NCBI GenBank assembly: GCA_038223165.1
Contig: JBBRHE010000012.1
Coordinates: 1 to 32,012 of the forward strand
Source: DASYHQ01 sp038223165
Lineage (GTDB): Bacteria > Planctomycetota > Phycisphaerae > Tepidisphaerales > Tepidisphaeraceae
DNA: 32,012 nt
Direction: 5' to 3'
Below are positions 14,105 through 23,860 of this stretch, piece by piece. The position numbers were made by a program, and so were the translations under genes. Position 1 is the stretch's first letter. Each line of letters opens with the position of its first letter. A model generated the notes under the pieces. That model had not been told where the DNA came from. It saw only the letters and a list, made by a program, of their open reading frames with translations, and did not search any database.

Positions 14105-17100
14105 CTACGACACCTGGCGGAAGCGGACACCGTCGGCCATGACGAAGCCGTTGGTGCCGGTGGTGCGGATGACGACCTTCAAGATCGAGTCAAATTCGTA
14201 TTCACCGGCGATCTCAAACCACTGGCTGCCGTTGATCCGCTGGTTGAGGACCACCGTCACGATGCCGGTCTTCGTGTAGACGTCGATCGGGACGTTGCTG
14301 GCGCGATCGCTCCTGGCGGTGTAGTAGAAGCCGATCTTGTACTTGCCAGCGGCGTCGGGCAGGGCGGCGGTGTACTGCACCGAACGGGCGCCCTTCTGGG
14401 CGTTGCCGTCGTGGCGGTAGTTGGTGCCGAGGTAACCGGCGACGGCGGTGCTCGTGGCCCAGGTGCCGGTGTAGGTCACGTTCACCGACGTGTTGTCGAC
14501 CTCGACCGATGGGGCGGCCGGGGTCGAGACGGGGCTCGCCAGCGCGACAAAGTCACTGTCCCCGTTGGCTCCGGTCGCCTTGACGCGATAGCTGTACGCC
14601 GTGCTGGGCGTGCGGCCCTGATCGACGTAGCCCGTCGAGTCGGCCGGGAGTGGGATGTCCGTCCAAGTCGTGCCACCGTCGGCGCTACGCTGAAGCAGGT
14701 AGCCCGTCTCGTCCGTTTCGACGTCCGTCCAGGAGAGCTCGATGCGGAACGACGTATTGGATGCCACGACGAAGTTGGTCGGTGGCAACGCTTGCGGCGA
14801 GTCACCGGTCGTGACGCTCGCGACGTTGCTGGAATCGGCAGAGAGGTCACCGAAGCTGTTGACCGACGATACGCGGTACTGGTACTCGGTCAGGTACGCG
14901 GTCGTTCCGTCGAAGAACGTGATGGCATCGGCACTTGGGCTGCCCACGACGGTCCAGGTTGTGCCGTCGAGTGAACGTTCGACCCTGTAGCCAGCATCAT
15001 CGGCGGAGTCGGTCCAGTTCAGGGTTACACCACCCAGCGTCTCGGCGGTGGCGTCCAGGCCGGTCGGCGCGGTGGGGAGACCGGTCGTCGTGCCCGAGAC
15101 CACATTACTGACGGTCGACTGACCCGATGCGCCGTTGGCAAACACACGGTAGTAGTACGTTGTCAACGGTGTCAGCGCCGTGTGACCGTAGGTCGCCACG
15201 CCCGTGCTGGTGGTCGTCAAGTCGGTCCAGTCATTGATTCCGTCGGCGCTCACCTGCACAAGGTAACCGGTGTTGCCGGTGACGTTCGGCCAACTGAGAT
15301 TCAGACGATGGGCACCGGCGACGACGACGGCATTGAGCACCGGCGCGACTGGGAGCGTGACGGTGCTGGCGACGGCGGAGGTACCTGAGTCGGATTGGGC
15401 ACCCTTGGCGCGGACTTGGTACTGGTAGCCGACGCCGGGCGACACAGACGTGTCGATGTAAGCCGCCTCGTTGGGCGCAACGGTCACGAGGTCGGTGAAT
15501 GTGTTCTGACCGGTGGCCCTGCGGGAGATGATAAAGCCGGTCTCGTCGGTCGAGTTGTCGGCCCAGCTCAGCGCGACGGAGTTCGTGGTCACGTTGGTGA
15601 CCGTCAACTCCGACGGTGGGTTGGGACTGTTGACGACGACGATCGGGCGGAACCGGACGGCATCGGCGTTGACGAACCCGTTGGCACCACTGTTACCGAT
15701 CCGGACGCGCCCAGCGAGCGTGGGGTTGGCCGGGTCATAGGCGGCGAAATGGTACGCGCCGAGCGAGACCCATGAACCCCCGTTGATACGCTGGTTGATG
15801 ACCAGCGTGGCTTGCGGCGTCGCGCTGCTGTCGAGGTCGAAGACGTCGATCTTGGTCTTCGACGAACGATCGGCGGCAGCGGGGTACCAGACGTACACCT
15901 CGTACTGCCCCGTAGTCGTCAGGCGCGGGTAGAAACTGTACGCCTTGGAGCCCCGCCCGGTGTTGCCGTCGTGGACGTAGTCGGCGCCCCACTTGCCGGC
16001 CAGCACGCTGGCGGTCGTCCACGTGCCACTGGCGACGACGTACGGGGACTGGGCGTTGTCCACGACGATGTCAGCCGCCACCGTGAGTGGCGCGCTGCTG
16101 CCCCCGGCGTTCTGACCCGTCACGCGATAAAGGTGCGGGACCGCGGGATCCCGACCGTCGTCGACGTAGCTGGTCGTGTTGGCGGCCAGCGGGATGTCGG
16201 ACCACGAGCTACCGTTGTCGTCGCTTCGCTGCAGGAGGTATCCGTCCTCGTTGTTGGCGTTGTCGCTCCACACGACCGTGATCGCGGTCGGTGAAGAGAC
16301 GGTTGCGCCGAGGCCCGACGGCGCGCTCGGGGGGAGCAAGATACCTTGTGCCGTCACGGATTGCGGATCGCTGGGCGTCGACTGATCGGCAAACGCGTTG
16401 GTCGTGATGATGCGGTACGCGTACGACGTGCCCGGCACCGTCGACGGATCGAACGCCGTTGTGGCGTCGGTCAACGGGGAGAGCACCGTCGTCCACGGTC
16501 CGTTGAGAGCGTCCGTTGCGCGCTGGATGAGGAAGCCGGCGTCATCGGGGACGTCTGTCCAGTTGAGCGTGACGCCACCGGTCGGCTCGGCGGTTGCGGT
16601 GAAGTCACCCGGTGGGGTCGGGAGCGCCCCCGTGCTGGCGGACAGCGTTTGACTGGCGTCCGAGTTGCCTCCGGTGTTAACGCCGAAGACACGATAGTAA
16701 TACGGGGTCGACGGCGTCAGATTCGCGTGCGTGATCGTCGTCGTGCCGGCGATCGTCGTGCCGACATCCGTCCATCCGGTCGAACCGTCCGACGACGTGC
16801 TGAACTGCACGAGGTAGCCGGATTCACCGCTCACGTCCGCCCAGTTCAGTGTGACCTTGGTCGCGCCCGCAGGCACGCTCGCCAGGCCCGTGGGCGCCGT
16901 CGTAATCGTTGTGATCACCGGCGAGGAGGCTGGGTTGGACTCTCCGTTCGTGCCGACCGCGCGGACGCTGTACTGGTACGCGCCACCGGGCACGATGTCG
17001 GCCGACGCGTCGACGAACGTCGTCGTGTTGGCCGCGAGCGAACCGTTTGGCAGGTCGACGAACGTGGCTTGTCCGGGACCCTTTCGGGCGATCTTGAAGC

Positions 17101-18733
17101 CTGTCTCGTTGCTCGAGTTGTCGTTCCACGCCAGCGAGATGCTGGTCGGGGTCACACCTGTTGCGAGCAGGGATGACGGCGCGGTCGGTGCCAGTGAGGC
17201 GGCGGGCGTTGTCTCGGTGAACCTGACGGCGTCAACGATAACGAACCCGTTGGTGCCCGTCGTTCGCACGACGACCTTCAGGCCGACGGCCGGATCGAAG
17301 TCGTAATCGCCGGGTAATTGCACCCAGCGATTGCCGTTGATGCGCTGGTTGACCGTCACGGTGACGATGCCGGTGCTTGTGTAGATATCGACCGGCACAT
17401 TGCTCGCAAAGTCGCTGCGCGCCGGGTTCCAGAGCGAGACTTTGTAACTCGTGCTGGTTGTCGGTGGCGTCGCGATGAACGTCGCGGTCTTTGTCCCCTT
17501 TGACCCGTTGGAATCGTGCCGGTAGTTGACGCCGAAGAAACCGGCCTGCGTCGTGCTGATCGACCAGCCACCGACGTAGGTCGCGCTGAGGTTGTCGATG
17601 ATGACCTCGGCGGGCAACGGTGGGGCGGGCGTGGTGACGACCGCAACGCCGCTTGGCGACGATGTGCCCCCTTCGTTGAACGCGACGATTCGGTAGCGGT
17701 ATGTCGTGTCACCGACGACGGTGGTGTCGACTAGGTCGACGTCGTTGGCGGCGTTGGTGCCGACCGTGGTCCAGGCTACCCCGTCGGGGCTGCGCTGGAT
17801 GTCGTACCCGGTTTCACCGGCAACATCCGGCCACGTGACGGTGACCTGTGACGCGTAGTCAGCGACGGCAGTGGGTTGACCCGGCGCGGTGGTCAGCGTG
17901 GTGGTCGAGCCGACCAGTGAGTACCCGGTGTCACCGACGGCAACCGAGAACGCTCGCACGCGGTAGTAGTACTTTGTCGCTGCCGTGAGGTCGCTGTGCG
18001 TGAAGGTGACCTGATTGGCGATCGTTTGACCGATCTCCGTCCAACCGGTCGATCCGTCGAGGCTGGACTCGACCTTGTAGCCATCCTCACCGGCGACGTT
18101 CTGCCAGATCAGACCGATAGAGGTCTCACTGAATGCGGTCGGCGTGACGAACGTCGGCGCCGACGCGATGCCCGCGGGCACGTCGGCGGTGACGACGCTG
18201 CTCGGCGCGCTCGGTGCGGTGAGGGTGACCGAACGGACGCGGTACTTGTACGTGAACGGCCCAGAGACTGAGAAGTCGGTAAACGTCGTGACGTTGGTGC
18301 CCGTGGTGCCGGCGATCGACCAGACGGTCCCACCGTCGTCACTACGCTCGACGCGGTAACCGGTTTCACCGGTCACGTTGGTCCAGGTCAACACGACCTC
18401 GGTCGCGGTGACACTGGTAGCCTGGAAGCCCGACGGGATCGGTGGGGTGGCAGCGATGTCGGTCGTCGCGCTAGCGACGTTGCTCGCGGGGGACGCGCCG
18501 ATGCCGTTGAGCGCGAAGACGCGGAACTGGTAGAGCGTGCCGGCGTCGAGATTGTCGACCGCCATGGACGTGGCGCCACCACTGACGGTGCCGGCCAACT
18601 GCCAGATTGCGCCATTGTTGTTGCTGTATTCGACGCGGAAGCCGTTCTCACCGTTGACGTCGTTCCAGGAGACCTTCACCTGTGCCGACGACTGCGCAAC
18701 GGCCGACGCATTGGCTGGCGCCGTGGGTGCAAG
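14105..18733 (-). repeat. Three tandem protein-level super-repeats of about 1.55 kb
   Basis: Units of four FN3 domains plus one golvesin-like domain occupy about 18733-17195, 17194-15631 and 15630-14105. Equivalent positions match between units. The second FN3 of units 2 and 3 reads GYLVQFS or GYLVQVS followed by a TPYYYRVF/TTYYYRVF segment; the corresponding YYYRVRAF is in unit 1. The third FN3 reads GGVTLNWTD in units 2 and 3. DNA identity is only moderate, so the duplication is old. Confidence 0.7.
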
Positions 18734-19804
18734 TGTCGCTGCGGCCGGGCGGACGGCGTTGATCGTCGTGGGGAGACCTTCCCCGTTCGTGCCGACTGAT
18801 GAGACCTGATACTTGTAGGTCGTACCGGTGACGGCGGTGGGGTCGACGAAATCGGACGAGGTCAAAGGGGAGACGTTCAGCTTCGTGAACGTGCCGGCGC
18901 CTTCGGCGCGGTAGACGTTGTAACCGGTGAGCGAGGGGTCGACGGCGTCGGCCCAGTCGATCTTCACACCGGCATCGGGGTCACCGTACGCCGCTGCGCC
19001 TACGGGGCTACCGACGCCTTCGGCCGGGGCGATGTTGTAGATGATGTAGACGTTATCGTTGTAGTCGTAGTTGATCCCGTTGTAGTCCATCGCCATGAGA
19101 TAGACGTTGGGGATGACCGTCCCGCCGGCCCTCTTGGCCGGGTAGAAGCGGACGTGGTGACCGGCGGGACCGATCGCGCCGTTGGCCAGGTCGACCGTTT
19201 GGTCATTGAGCGCATCGTCACTGAACTCGCTGTCACTCTTGAAGCCGAATGCGCCGTCGGGCTGGAAGAACGAGACGGGCTGGTAACCGGTCGCGGTGTC
19301 GGCACGGTCGGGGAACAGCGTCTGACCGTGTACGCCCAGGTGCGTCAACTGGTTGGCGGTACCGGCGACGTTGGAGAAGCCGGTGTTGCCACCGTTGCCA
19401 CCCGACCGGTTGGCTCGGACGCGGAACAGGTATTGTACGCCGGCCGTCATGCCGGTGGACGTCGTGTATGTCTTGACGTTCGACCCGACCGTGGCGATGT
19501 CGGCGAAGGTCTCACCGTCGTTGCTGCTGCGCTGGATCGTGAAGCCGGTTTCGTTGGAGGTATTGTCGTTCCACGTCAGCGTGACGCGTACCTCGGTGAC
19601 GTTGTTTGCGGTTGGCTTGACCAGGAGGTTGGTCGGTGCCGGCGCCCCGGCACCAGGCAGGCCCGAGCCGGCCTGGTTGTACCAGCGGATGGTCGCGCGG
19701 TTGCCCTGTGAGTGGTAAGCGGCCAACTGGCGGACGGTAACCTCACCACCGTCGGCGCTGCGCCAGTAAGGGCTGATGACCTCGTCACCGCGCGCCTGTG
19801 GCAT
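14105..19804 (-). CDS. FN3/golvesin repeat protein; probably the C-terminal part of a giant secreted protein
   Basis: This 1899-codon frame starts at the first ATG (19804) after an in-frame TAG at 19916-19918. The ATG has no signal peptide and lies inside a domain, so it is unlikely to be a true start. From the N-terminus it carries the end of a NEPTL-type domain, one FN3 domain, a segment with GAFGF...HHVRFYP (about 19300-19020), and then a further FN3 domain. Three repeating units follow, each of four FN3 domains and one golvesin C-terminal-like domain (YRHDGNAQKGA and GTNGFVMADGVRF types). I count 14 FN3 and 3 golvesin-like domains. It ends directly after the last golvesin-like domain, with no sorting signal or PEP-CTERM tail. 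The likely role is an extracellular carbohydrate-binding or adhesive scaffold. Confidence 0.8.
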   Translation of the reverse strand: MPQARGDEVISPYWRSADGGEVTVRQLAAYHSQGNRATIRWYNQAGSGLPGAGAPAPTNLLVKPTANNVTEVRVTLTWNDNTSNETGFTIQRSSNDGETFADIATVGSNVKTYTTSTGMTAGVQYLFRVRANRSGGNGGNTGFSNVAGTANQLTHLGVHGQTLFPDRADTATGYQPVSFFQPDGAFGFKSDSEFSDDALNDQTVDLANGAIGPAGHHVRFYPAKRAGGTVIPNVYLMAMDYNGINYDYNDNVYIIYNIAPAEGVGSPVGAAAYGDPDAGVKIDWADAVDPSLTGYNVYRAEGAGTFTKLNVSPLTSSDFVDPTAVTGTTYKYQVSSVGTNGEGLPTTINAVRPAAATLAPTAPANASAVAQSSAQVKVSWNDVNGENGFRVEYSNNNGAIWQLAGTVSGGATSMAVDNLDAGTLYQFRVFALNGIGASPASNVASATTDIAATPPIPSGFQATSVTATEVVLTWTNVTGETGYRVERSDDGGTVWSIAGTTGTNVTTFTDFSVSGPFTYKYRVRSVTLTAPSAPSSVVTADVPAGIASAPTFVTPTAFSETSIGLIWQNVAGEDGYKVESSLDGSTGWTEIGQTIANQVTFTHSDLTAATKYYYRVRAFSVAVGDTGYSLVGSTTTLTTAPGQPTAVADYASQVTVTWPDVAGETGYDIQRSPDGVAWTTVGTNAANDVDLVDTTVVGDTTYRYRIVAFNEGGTSSPSGVAVVTTPAPPLPAEVIIDNLSATYVGGWSISTTQAGFFGVNYRHDSNGSKGTKTATFIATPPTTSTSYKVSLWNPARSDFASNVPVDIYTSTGIVTVTVNQRINGNRWVQLPGDYDFDPAVGLKVVVRTTGTNGFVIVDAVRFTETTPAASLAPTAPSSLLATGVTPTSISLAWNDNSSNETGFKIARKGPGQATFVDLPNGSLAANTTTFVDASADIVPGGAYQYSVRAVGTNGESNPASSPVITTITTAPTGLASVPAGATKVTLNWADVSGESGYLVQFSTSSDGSTGWTDVGTTIAGTTTITHANLTPSTPYYYRVFGVNTGGNSDASQTLSASTGALPTPPGDFTATAEPTGGVTLNWTDVPDDAGFLIQRATDALNGPWTTVLSPLTDATTAFDPSTVPGTSYAYRIITTNAFADQSTPSDPQSVTAQGILLPPSAPSGLGATVSSPTAITVVWSDNANNEDGYLLQRSDDNGSSWSDIPLAANTTSYVDDGRDPAVPHLYRVTGQNAGGSSAPLTVAADIVVDNAQSPYVVASGTWTTASVLAGKWGADYVHDGNTGRGSKAYSFYPRLTTTGQYEVYVWYPAAADRSSKTKIDVFDLDSSATPQATLVINQRINGGSWVSLGAYHFAAYDPANPTLAGRVRIGNSGANGFVNADAVRFRPIVVVNSPNPPSELTVTNVTTNSVALSWADNSTDETGFIISRRATGQNTFTDLVTVAPNEAAYIDTSVSPGVGYQYQVRAKGAQSDSGTSAVASTVTLPVAPVLNAVVVAGAHRLNLSWPNVTGNTGYLVQVSADGINDWTDLTTTSTGVATYGHTALTPLTTYYYRVFANGASGQSTVSNVVSGTTTGLPTAPTGLDATAETLGGVTLNWTDSADDAGYRVERSLDGTTWTVVGSPSADAITFFDGTTAYLTEYQYRVSSVNSFGDLSADSSNVASVTTGDSPQALPPTNFVVASNTSFRIELSWTDVETDETGYLLQRSADGGTTWTDIPLPADSTGYVDQGRTPSTAYSYRVKATGANGDSDFVALASPVSTPAAPSVEVDNTSVNVTYTGTWATSTAVAGYLGTNYRHDGNAQKGARSVQYTAALPDAAGKYKIGFYYTARSDRASNVPIDVYTKTGIVTVVLNQRINGSQWFEIAGEYEFDSILKVVIRTTGTNGFVMADGVRFRQVS

Positions 19805-19915
19805 GCCCTTGGTGTTAATTGAACCCTGCCCCGGCGAGAGCGTGAGCGTGCCGTAGTTGGCAGCGCTGAAGATCTCGGCGAGTGTCGGCTCGTTGCCGTC
19901 CTCCGAACGGTTCTG

Positions 19916-19918
19916 CTA
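19916..19918 (-). other. In-frame TAG joining two halves of one gene
   Basis: The 1314-codon frame (start 23860) ends at this TAG, and the same frame continues for 37 sense codons to ATG 19804 and on to 14105. Read through, the gene has 3252 codons. The codons after the stop encode QNRSEDGNEPTLAEIF. The region aligns with an earlier copy reading KGLATTGKGGANEPSL (about 20950). Counting the stop as one residue, both copies have nine positions between KG and NEP. The codon is therefore an altered sense position, not the natural end of a gene. The next codon is CAG. Confidence 0.85.
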
Positions 19919-22900
19919 GACGCCCTTAACGGTGAACGTCTTGACCGGCTCGTCGGGGTCGTTGCTGTTGATTGACAGCACACCGGCGTGCACCGAGCCA
20001 CTGTTTGCGGTGATCTTGACGGTAAGGTTGATCGAGCCGTTCGGTTGTATCACCTGCGGCCAGGCCGGGGGGCTTACGAGTGTGAAGTTGCCCGTGACCG
20101 ACGCGCCCGTCACCGTCAATGCCGACGAGCCCGTGTTGACGATTTTGAGCGTGACCTGGTCATGGATTTCGTTGTCCGGCGGCTCGCTGGTGGCGCCGGT
20201 GTTTGGATCGGTATAGACGCCCGGATCGAGCGTCTGCAGCTTGCTGAGCGTGATCGTGTCGGGGTGCGGCGCGCCATCGGGGTTGACGACGCCGATCTCC
20301 GGCCCACCCGGCGCGGCTGCCACGTTGCGGATGATGCCGACGAAGTCGTTGCTGTCAAAGCCGCTGGTGAACTCTTCGAACGCGAAGATGTAGGCGTTGG
20401 GGACGATGCTGCCGTCGGCGTTCTTCAGTGGGTAGAAGCGCACCTTATGCTTGATGTTGCTGTCCCACGTATTGAGCATGTCCTCGCTGTACACGTCGCG
20501 AGCCGAGCCGCCCAGGGTCGTGCCACTGCCACCAGCGTCGTCGTTCTTGAAGAGAATGGTGTCGGGGTTGCCGGGGAACGTGCCGTATAAGCCGAACGCG
20601 CCGATCGGGTCGAACGCAGTCGCGCCCTGCAGTGTGACGGCGACGCTTTCGGCGTCCCCGTCGCGCACGGTCGCGAGTTCGGTCTTCTCCATCGGGCTGC
20701 CGGCCGAGTAGTAACCGAGGCGCACCGCGACGTCGTTGGGGACGGCGTAGGAACCGAGCGCCTCAATGGTCACGGGACCCGCGCCAGCCTTGACCAGGCG
20801 TGGCAGGACGACTTCCTGCGATGCCGCCGTCGGACCGGACGCTGCGCCTTCGTAGAGGAAGGTCGTGTCGGGGTCGTTGTCACCGACGTTGACCGGGATG
20901 CCGTGGATGTCGAGCACGCGCTGCAGCGACGGCTCGTTGGCGCCACCCTTACCGGTCGTGGCCAGGCCTTTCAGGTCAATCTTCAGGTTCGAGATGTTGA
21001 TCGCGTTGGTGCGCACCTCGAGCTGCGCGGTCTTAATCCCCTTGGTGTTGGCCGCACCGGTAGGGTTGAACGCGATCTTCACGTTGAACGAGTCGCCGGG
21101 CGCCAGCGTGAGCGGCAGGCTGGGCTTCTCGACGATCGTGAACATGCTGGCGTTCGTGCCGATCGTGACGAGCGTGTCACTCGGCAATGCCAAAGCCGAC
21201 GAACCGGTGTTTTTGATCGAAACGGTCTGCGTCGCGCTGGCGATGCCACCCAGCGGATCACTGAACAGCAGCTTGTCTTTGTCGGGGGTCACCTTCGCGC
21301 CGGGGACGATCGGGCGCACGAGCGTGATCTTGTGCTCGCCATGCTCGATCACGTACAGGTTGCCGTTGCGCGCGTCGTTCGGCGCGGCGGCGGGGTCGTA
21401 GAACTGGATGAGGTCTAAGGGGTCGACGAAGCCCGTCAGGCCCGCGACACCGGTGATCGACTGCGTCACCTGCCCGGCGGCGTTGAACTTCAGGATCATG
21501 ACGTCGTCGCCACCCGAGTAACGTGCGATCATCATCGCGCCATTGAGCGAGCCACCGAACGCGTTGCCCTTGTACTCGATCGATCCGTTGGGCGAGTAGT
21601 TCTCACCGATGGTGTACGCGACGCCACCATAGTTGCGGTCGGGGTTGAGGCCGACGGGGTAGAGCGCCAGGTCGTCGGTGAATGTGTCGTTGGGGTTGTT
21701 GCCCGCGTTGTAGATGTACTCGCCACGCGACGGGTTGGGGTGACCGTAATACTTGCCCGGCAGGACGTCGAAAAGCTTGTCGGTCTCGGTGACCGAGTTT
21801 TTCGTGATGCCCGGGGCCGCTTGTGTGTAGGCAGGGCTCTTGGCGGCGTTCTGGTCGATGCGGCGGGGGGCGTCGGACAGGTTGCTCGGCGTCGCCGGGA
21901 TGTTGCCGTTGGCCGCCGAACCGTTGGTAGCGCTGTAAAGGTGACCGTTGCTGTGCCACAGCAAGTCGTACGAGTTGCGAACGCCCGTGGCGTACAGCGT
22001 CAACGCGTTGGCGGGGTCGAAAGGGTTGTAGGTGCCACCATCGTCGGTCTTAACATTGAGTGCGACCGGGCTGGCGAAGTTGTACTTGCCCAGGTCCAAC
22101 TGAAGGATCGCCGCCGAGAGCTTGCTCTCCGGGCGGTTCTTCCAACCGTTGTCGGGAGCGCCCATGGCGTTCATCGCGCCCTGCGAGACGTAGAGCAGGT
22201 TCGTGCCCGGCTTGAACGCCATCTGGTTGGTCGTGTGGTCGCCGTACGAGCGCGGCAGATTGAAGGCCAGGTCGTGGTAGGTCGTCAGGTTCGCGCCGGT
22301 CAACCGGCTGATCTTGCCACTGTAGTCGGCCGACCCAGGGAAGGTCGCGTCGCTGTGGCTGACGTACATGATCAGATTGCTCGCGGTCGACGTCGGGTCG
22401 AACACGATGCCTGCGATGAGGCGCGGGCCACCGTTGTTGTTGATGATCGTATTGATCAGCTCGGGCGCGCCCAGCGTGCCATCTGTGTTGATGACGAAAC
22501 GCTGGATTTTACCGTCGAGCGTGGCGGCATAGAGCTTACCGTCGGGGCCCATCTCGACGGCGCTGTAGGTCTGACCGCTCGCGGTCGGCAGGTCAACTTG
22601 TTCGAACGCAATGTTCGGGTCACCGGGGTTTTCGGTCGTGGCGCCGGTCGTGAAGGTCGAGCTGAACGACAGGAAGGGCACGCCCGTTAGGTCGACGAGG
22701 GCGCTGGTCACCTGGAAGGTGTACTCGGTGTTGGGCGCAAGCAACTGGCGCGGCTGGACGACGATGGCGTCACCGGCGCCGGAGGTATTCACAACCGCAT
22801 CGACCGCGACCCCGTCGGACGTGCGCACGAGCCGTACGGAGTTGGCGTTGAGCGACGCGGGGTCGATACCACCCCCGTCGTTGGGCAGGTTGACGTCGGC

Positions 22901-23860
22901 CGCGACAAACGCGTCGCGGAAGACGCCCGTTGTGCCGGTGGCGGGGCGCACCGCGCTGACGGCGGGCTGACCGGTGATCGCCGGCGCCGCGGTGATGGCA
23001 AAGTTATCGAACTGCGCGGTGATCGGTGCAAGCGTGTTCTTGTGGTACGCCATCACGCCCGCTTTGGACGTGCTGTTGAAGAACGTCGTCTTCTGCGTGC
23101 CGGTGAAGTTGTACTCGAGCGTGATCTTGGTCCAGTTCGCAGCGTTATTGATCTTGTAGAACGCCTGGAGCTTGGCAGTGCCGGCGACGTTGTCGATGCG
23201 ACCGTCCAGACGCAGGTCGACGCTGGTCACACCGGTCAGGCTGATCGAGGTCAGTGTGTTGGCGTTCGTCGTCGAGTGCGTGTAGCTCGAGCCGACTTTG
23301 CGCTCGTCATAGAACTGGATCTTCGGACCATTGCTCGCCGCGACGACCAGCTTGACGTAGTTGTCCTGGTTGGCGCCAAAGAAGATGCCGGCCTGCTGGT
23401 TGGCGGTGGCGTACGTCGACGACAACGGGCCGACGAGGCGCGTTGTGATCGAGAAGTCCTGTGTGCTGGCGTTGAACGAGTTGACGAGGTTGTTCCAGAG
23501 CGTGTTGTCCGCGTCGGTGGGACCCCCATTGGTGCTGTTGCCCGATGTCGTCAGCTTCAGGACGCCCGTGGCGGTGTCCACATCGAGCTTCGTGGCGTCG
23601 TAGCGGTTGGTGGTGAGGGTCGCGCCACCCAAGGTCGTCGTCTCAAAACCAGTGGGGACAGCGCCCCCGTTGGTCGAGCTGTCATTCACGCCGATGCGCG
23701 TTTCTCCGGGCGTCCAGTCCACCGAATAGGGCAGGCTGACCGTGAGGAATGTGCGGGCCTCGAGCGTCTCGATCACCGAACGAGCGGCGCGAGCAACGGG
23801 CGACAAAGGCAAAGAGGACGACAATGAAGTACGGCGACGCATCACGAATTTTCTCCCCAT
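19916..23860 (-). CDS. LEPR-XLL secreted protein with sugar-dehydrogenase propeller and ASH domains; N-terminal part of the giant gene
   Basis: The 1314-residue product starts MGRKFVMRRR, with AAGGTG 7 bases upstream, and has the planctomycete-type motif LEARTFL at 33-39. The domains in order are as follows. A ConA/LamG-like region lies at about 43-295. An Ig-like Big_5-type domain lies at about 300-407. A glucose/sorbosone-dehydrogenase-like six-bladed propeller lies at about 411-850 (GKLYAATLDGKIQRF, PGKYYGHPNPSRGEYIY, NLYVIEHGEHKI). An ASH or choice-of-anchor-D domain lies at about 854-970. A NEPSL...GAFGLYG...HKVRFYP domain lies at about 972-1184, and a second ASH domain at about 1191-1314. 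The frame ends at a TAG that appears to interrupt a second NEP domain. The protein is probably exported and cell-surface or extracellular. Whether the propeller is enzymatic is uncertain. It is divergent from the Kelch protein gene. Confidence 0.85.
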   Translation of the reverse strand: MGRKFVMRRRTSLSSSLPLSPVARAARSVIETLEARTFLTVSLPYSVDWTPGETRIGVNDSSTNGGAVPTGFETTTLGGATLTTNRYDATKLDVDTATGVLKLTTSGNSTNGGPTDADNTLWNNLVNSFNASTQDFSITTRLVGPLSSTYATANQQAGIFFGANQDNYVKLVVAASNGPKIQFYDERKVGSSYTHSTTNANTLTSISLTGVTSVDLRLDGRIDNVAGTAKLQAFYKINNAANWTKITLEYNFTGTQKTTFFNSTSKAGVMAYHKNTLAPITAQFDNFAITAAPAITGQPAVSAVRPATGTTGVFRDAFVAADVNLPNDGGGIDPASLNANSVRLVRTSDGVAVDAVVNTSGAGDAIVVQPRQLLAPNTEYTFQVTSALVDLTGVPFLSFSSTFTTGATTENPGDPNIAFEQVDLPTASGQTYSAVEMGPDGKLYAATLDGKIQRFVINTDGTLGAPELINTIINNNGGPRLIAGIVFDPTSTASNLIMYVSHSDATFPGSADYSGKISRLTGANLTTYHDLAFNLPRSYGDHTTNQMAFKPGTNLLYVSQGAMNAMGAPDNGWKNRPESKLSAAILQLDLGKYNFASPVALNVKTDDGGTYNPFDPANALTLYATGVRNSYDLLWHSNGHLYSATNGSAANGNIPATPSNLSDAPRRIDQNAAKSPAYTQAAPGITKNSVTETDKLFDVLPGKYYGHPNPSRGEYIYNAGNNPNDTFTDDLALYPVGLNPDRNYGGVAYTIGENYSPNGSIEYKGNAFGGSLNGAMMIARYSGGDDVMILKFNAAGQVTQSITGVAGLTGFVDPLDLIQFYDPAAAPNDARNGNLYVIEHGEHKITLVRPIVPGAKVTPDKDKLLFSDPLGGIASATQTVSIKNTGSSALALPSDTLVTIGTNASMFTIVEKPSLPLTLAPGDSFNVKIAFNPTGAANTKGIKTAQLEVRTNAINISNLKIDLKGLATTGKGGANEPSLQRVLDIHGIPVNVGDNDPDTTFLYEGAASGPTAASQEVVLPRLVKAGAGPVTIEALGSYAVPNDVAVRLGYYSAGSPMEKTELATVRDGDAESVAVTLQGATAFDPIGAFGLYGTFPGNPDTILFKNDDAGGSGTTLGGSARDVYSEDMLNTWDSNIKHKVRFYPLKNADGSIVPNAYIFAFEEFTSGFDSNDFVGIIRNVAAAPGGPEIGVVNPDGAPHPDTITLSKLQTLDPGVYTDPNTGATSEPPDNEIHDQVTLKIVNTGSSALTVTGASVTGNFTLVSPPAWPQVIQPNGSINLTVKITANSGSVHAGVLSINSNDPDEPVKTFTVKGV
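19930..20970 (-). repeat. First copy and junction of a duplicated ASH plus NEP-domain module
   Basis: The order ASH, then (S/T)-K/V-KG, then NEP(S/T)L, then a V-T-I/V-x-x-L-x-(S/A)-Y segment, then GAFG and VRFYP motifs occurs twice in the giant gene. The first copy runs from about 21300 to 20310. The second starts with the ASH domain at about 20290 and continues across the TAG to about 19020. The second copy has an extra FN3 domain inserted before GAFGF. The interval given marks the part that shows both copies around the stop. Confidence 0.6.

Noticed and set aside
14105..19804. Repeats in the giant gene as a possible CRISPR array or DNA satellite
   Set aside because: The periodicity is at protein-domain scale (FN3 about 90 residues) with moderate DNA identity; there are no short identical repeats with unique spacers.
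19802..19804. ATG 19804 as a genuine independent start
   Set aside because: AAGGG lies only one base before it, no signal peptide follows, and the encoded sequence starts in the middle of a duplicated domain.
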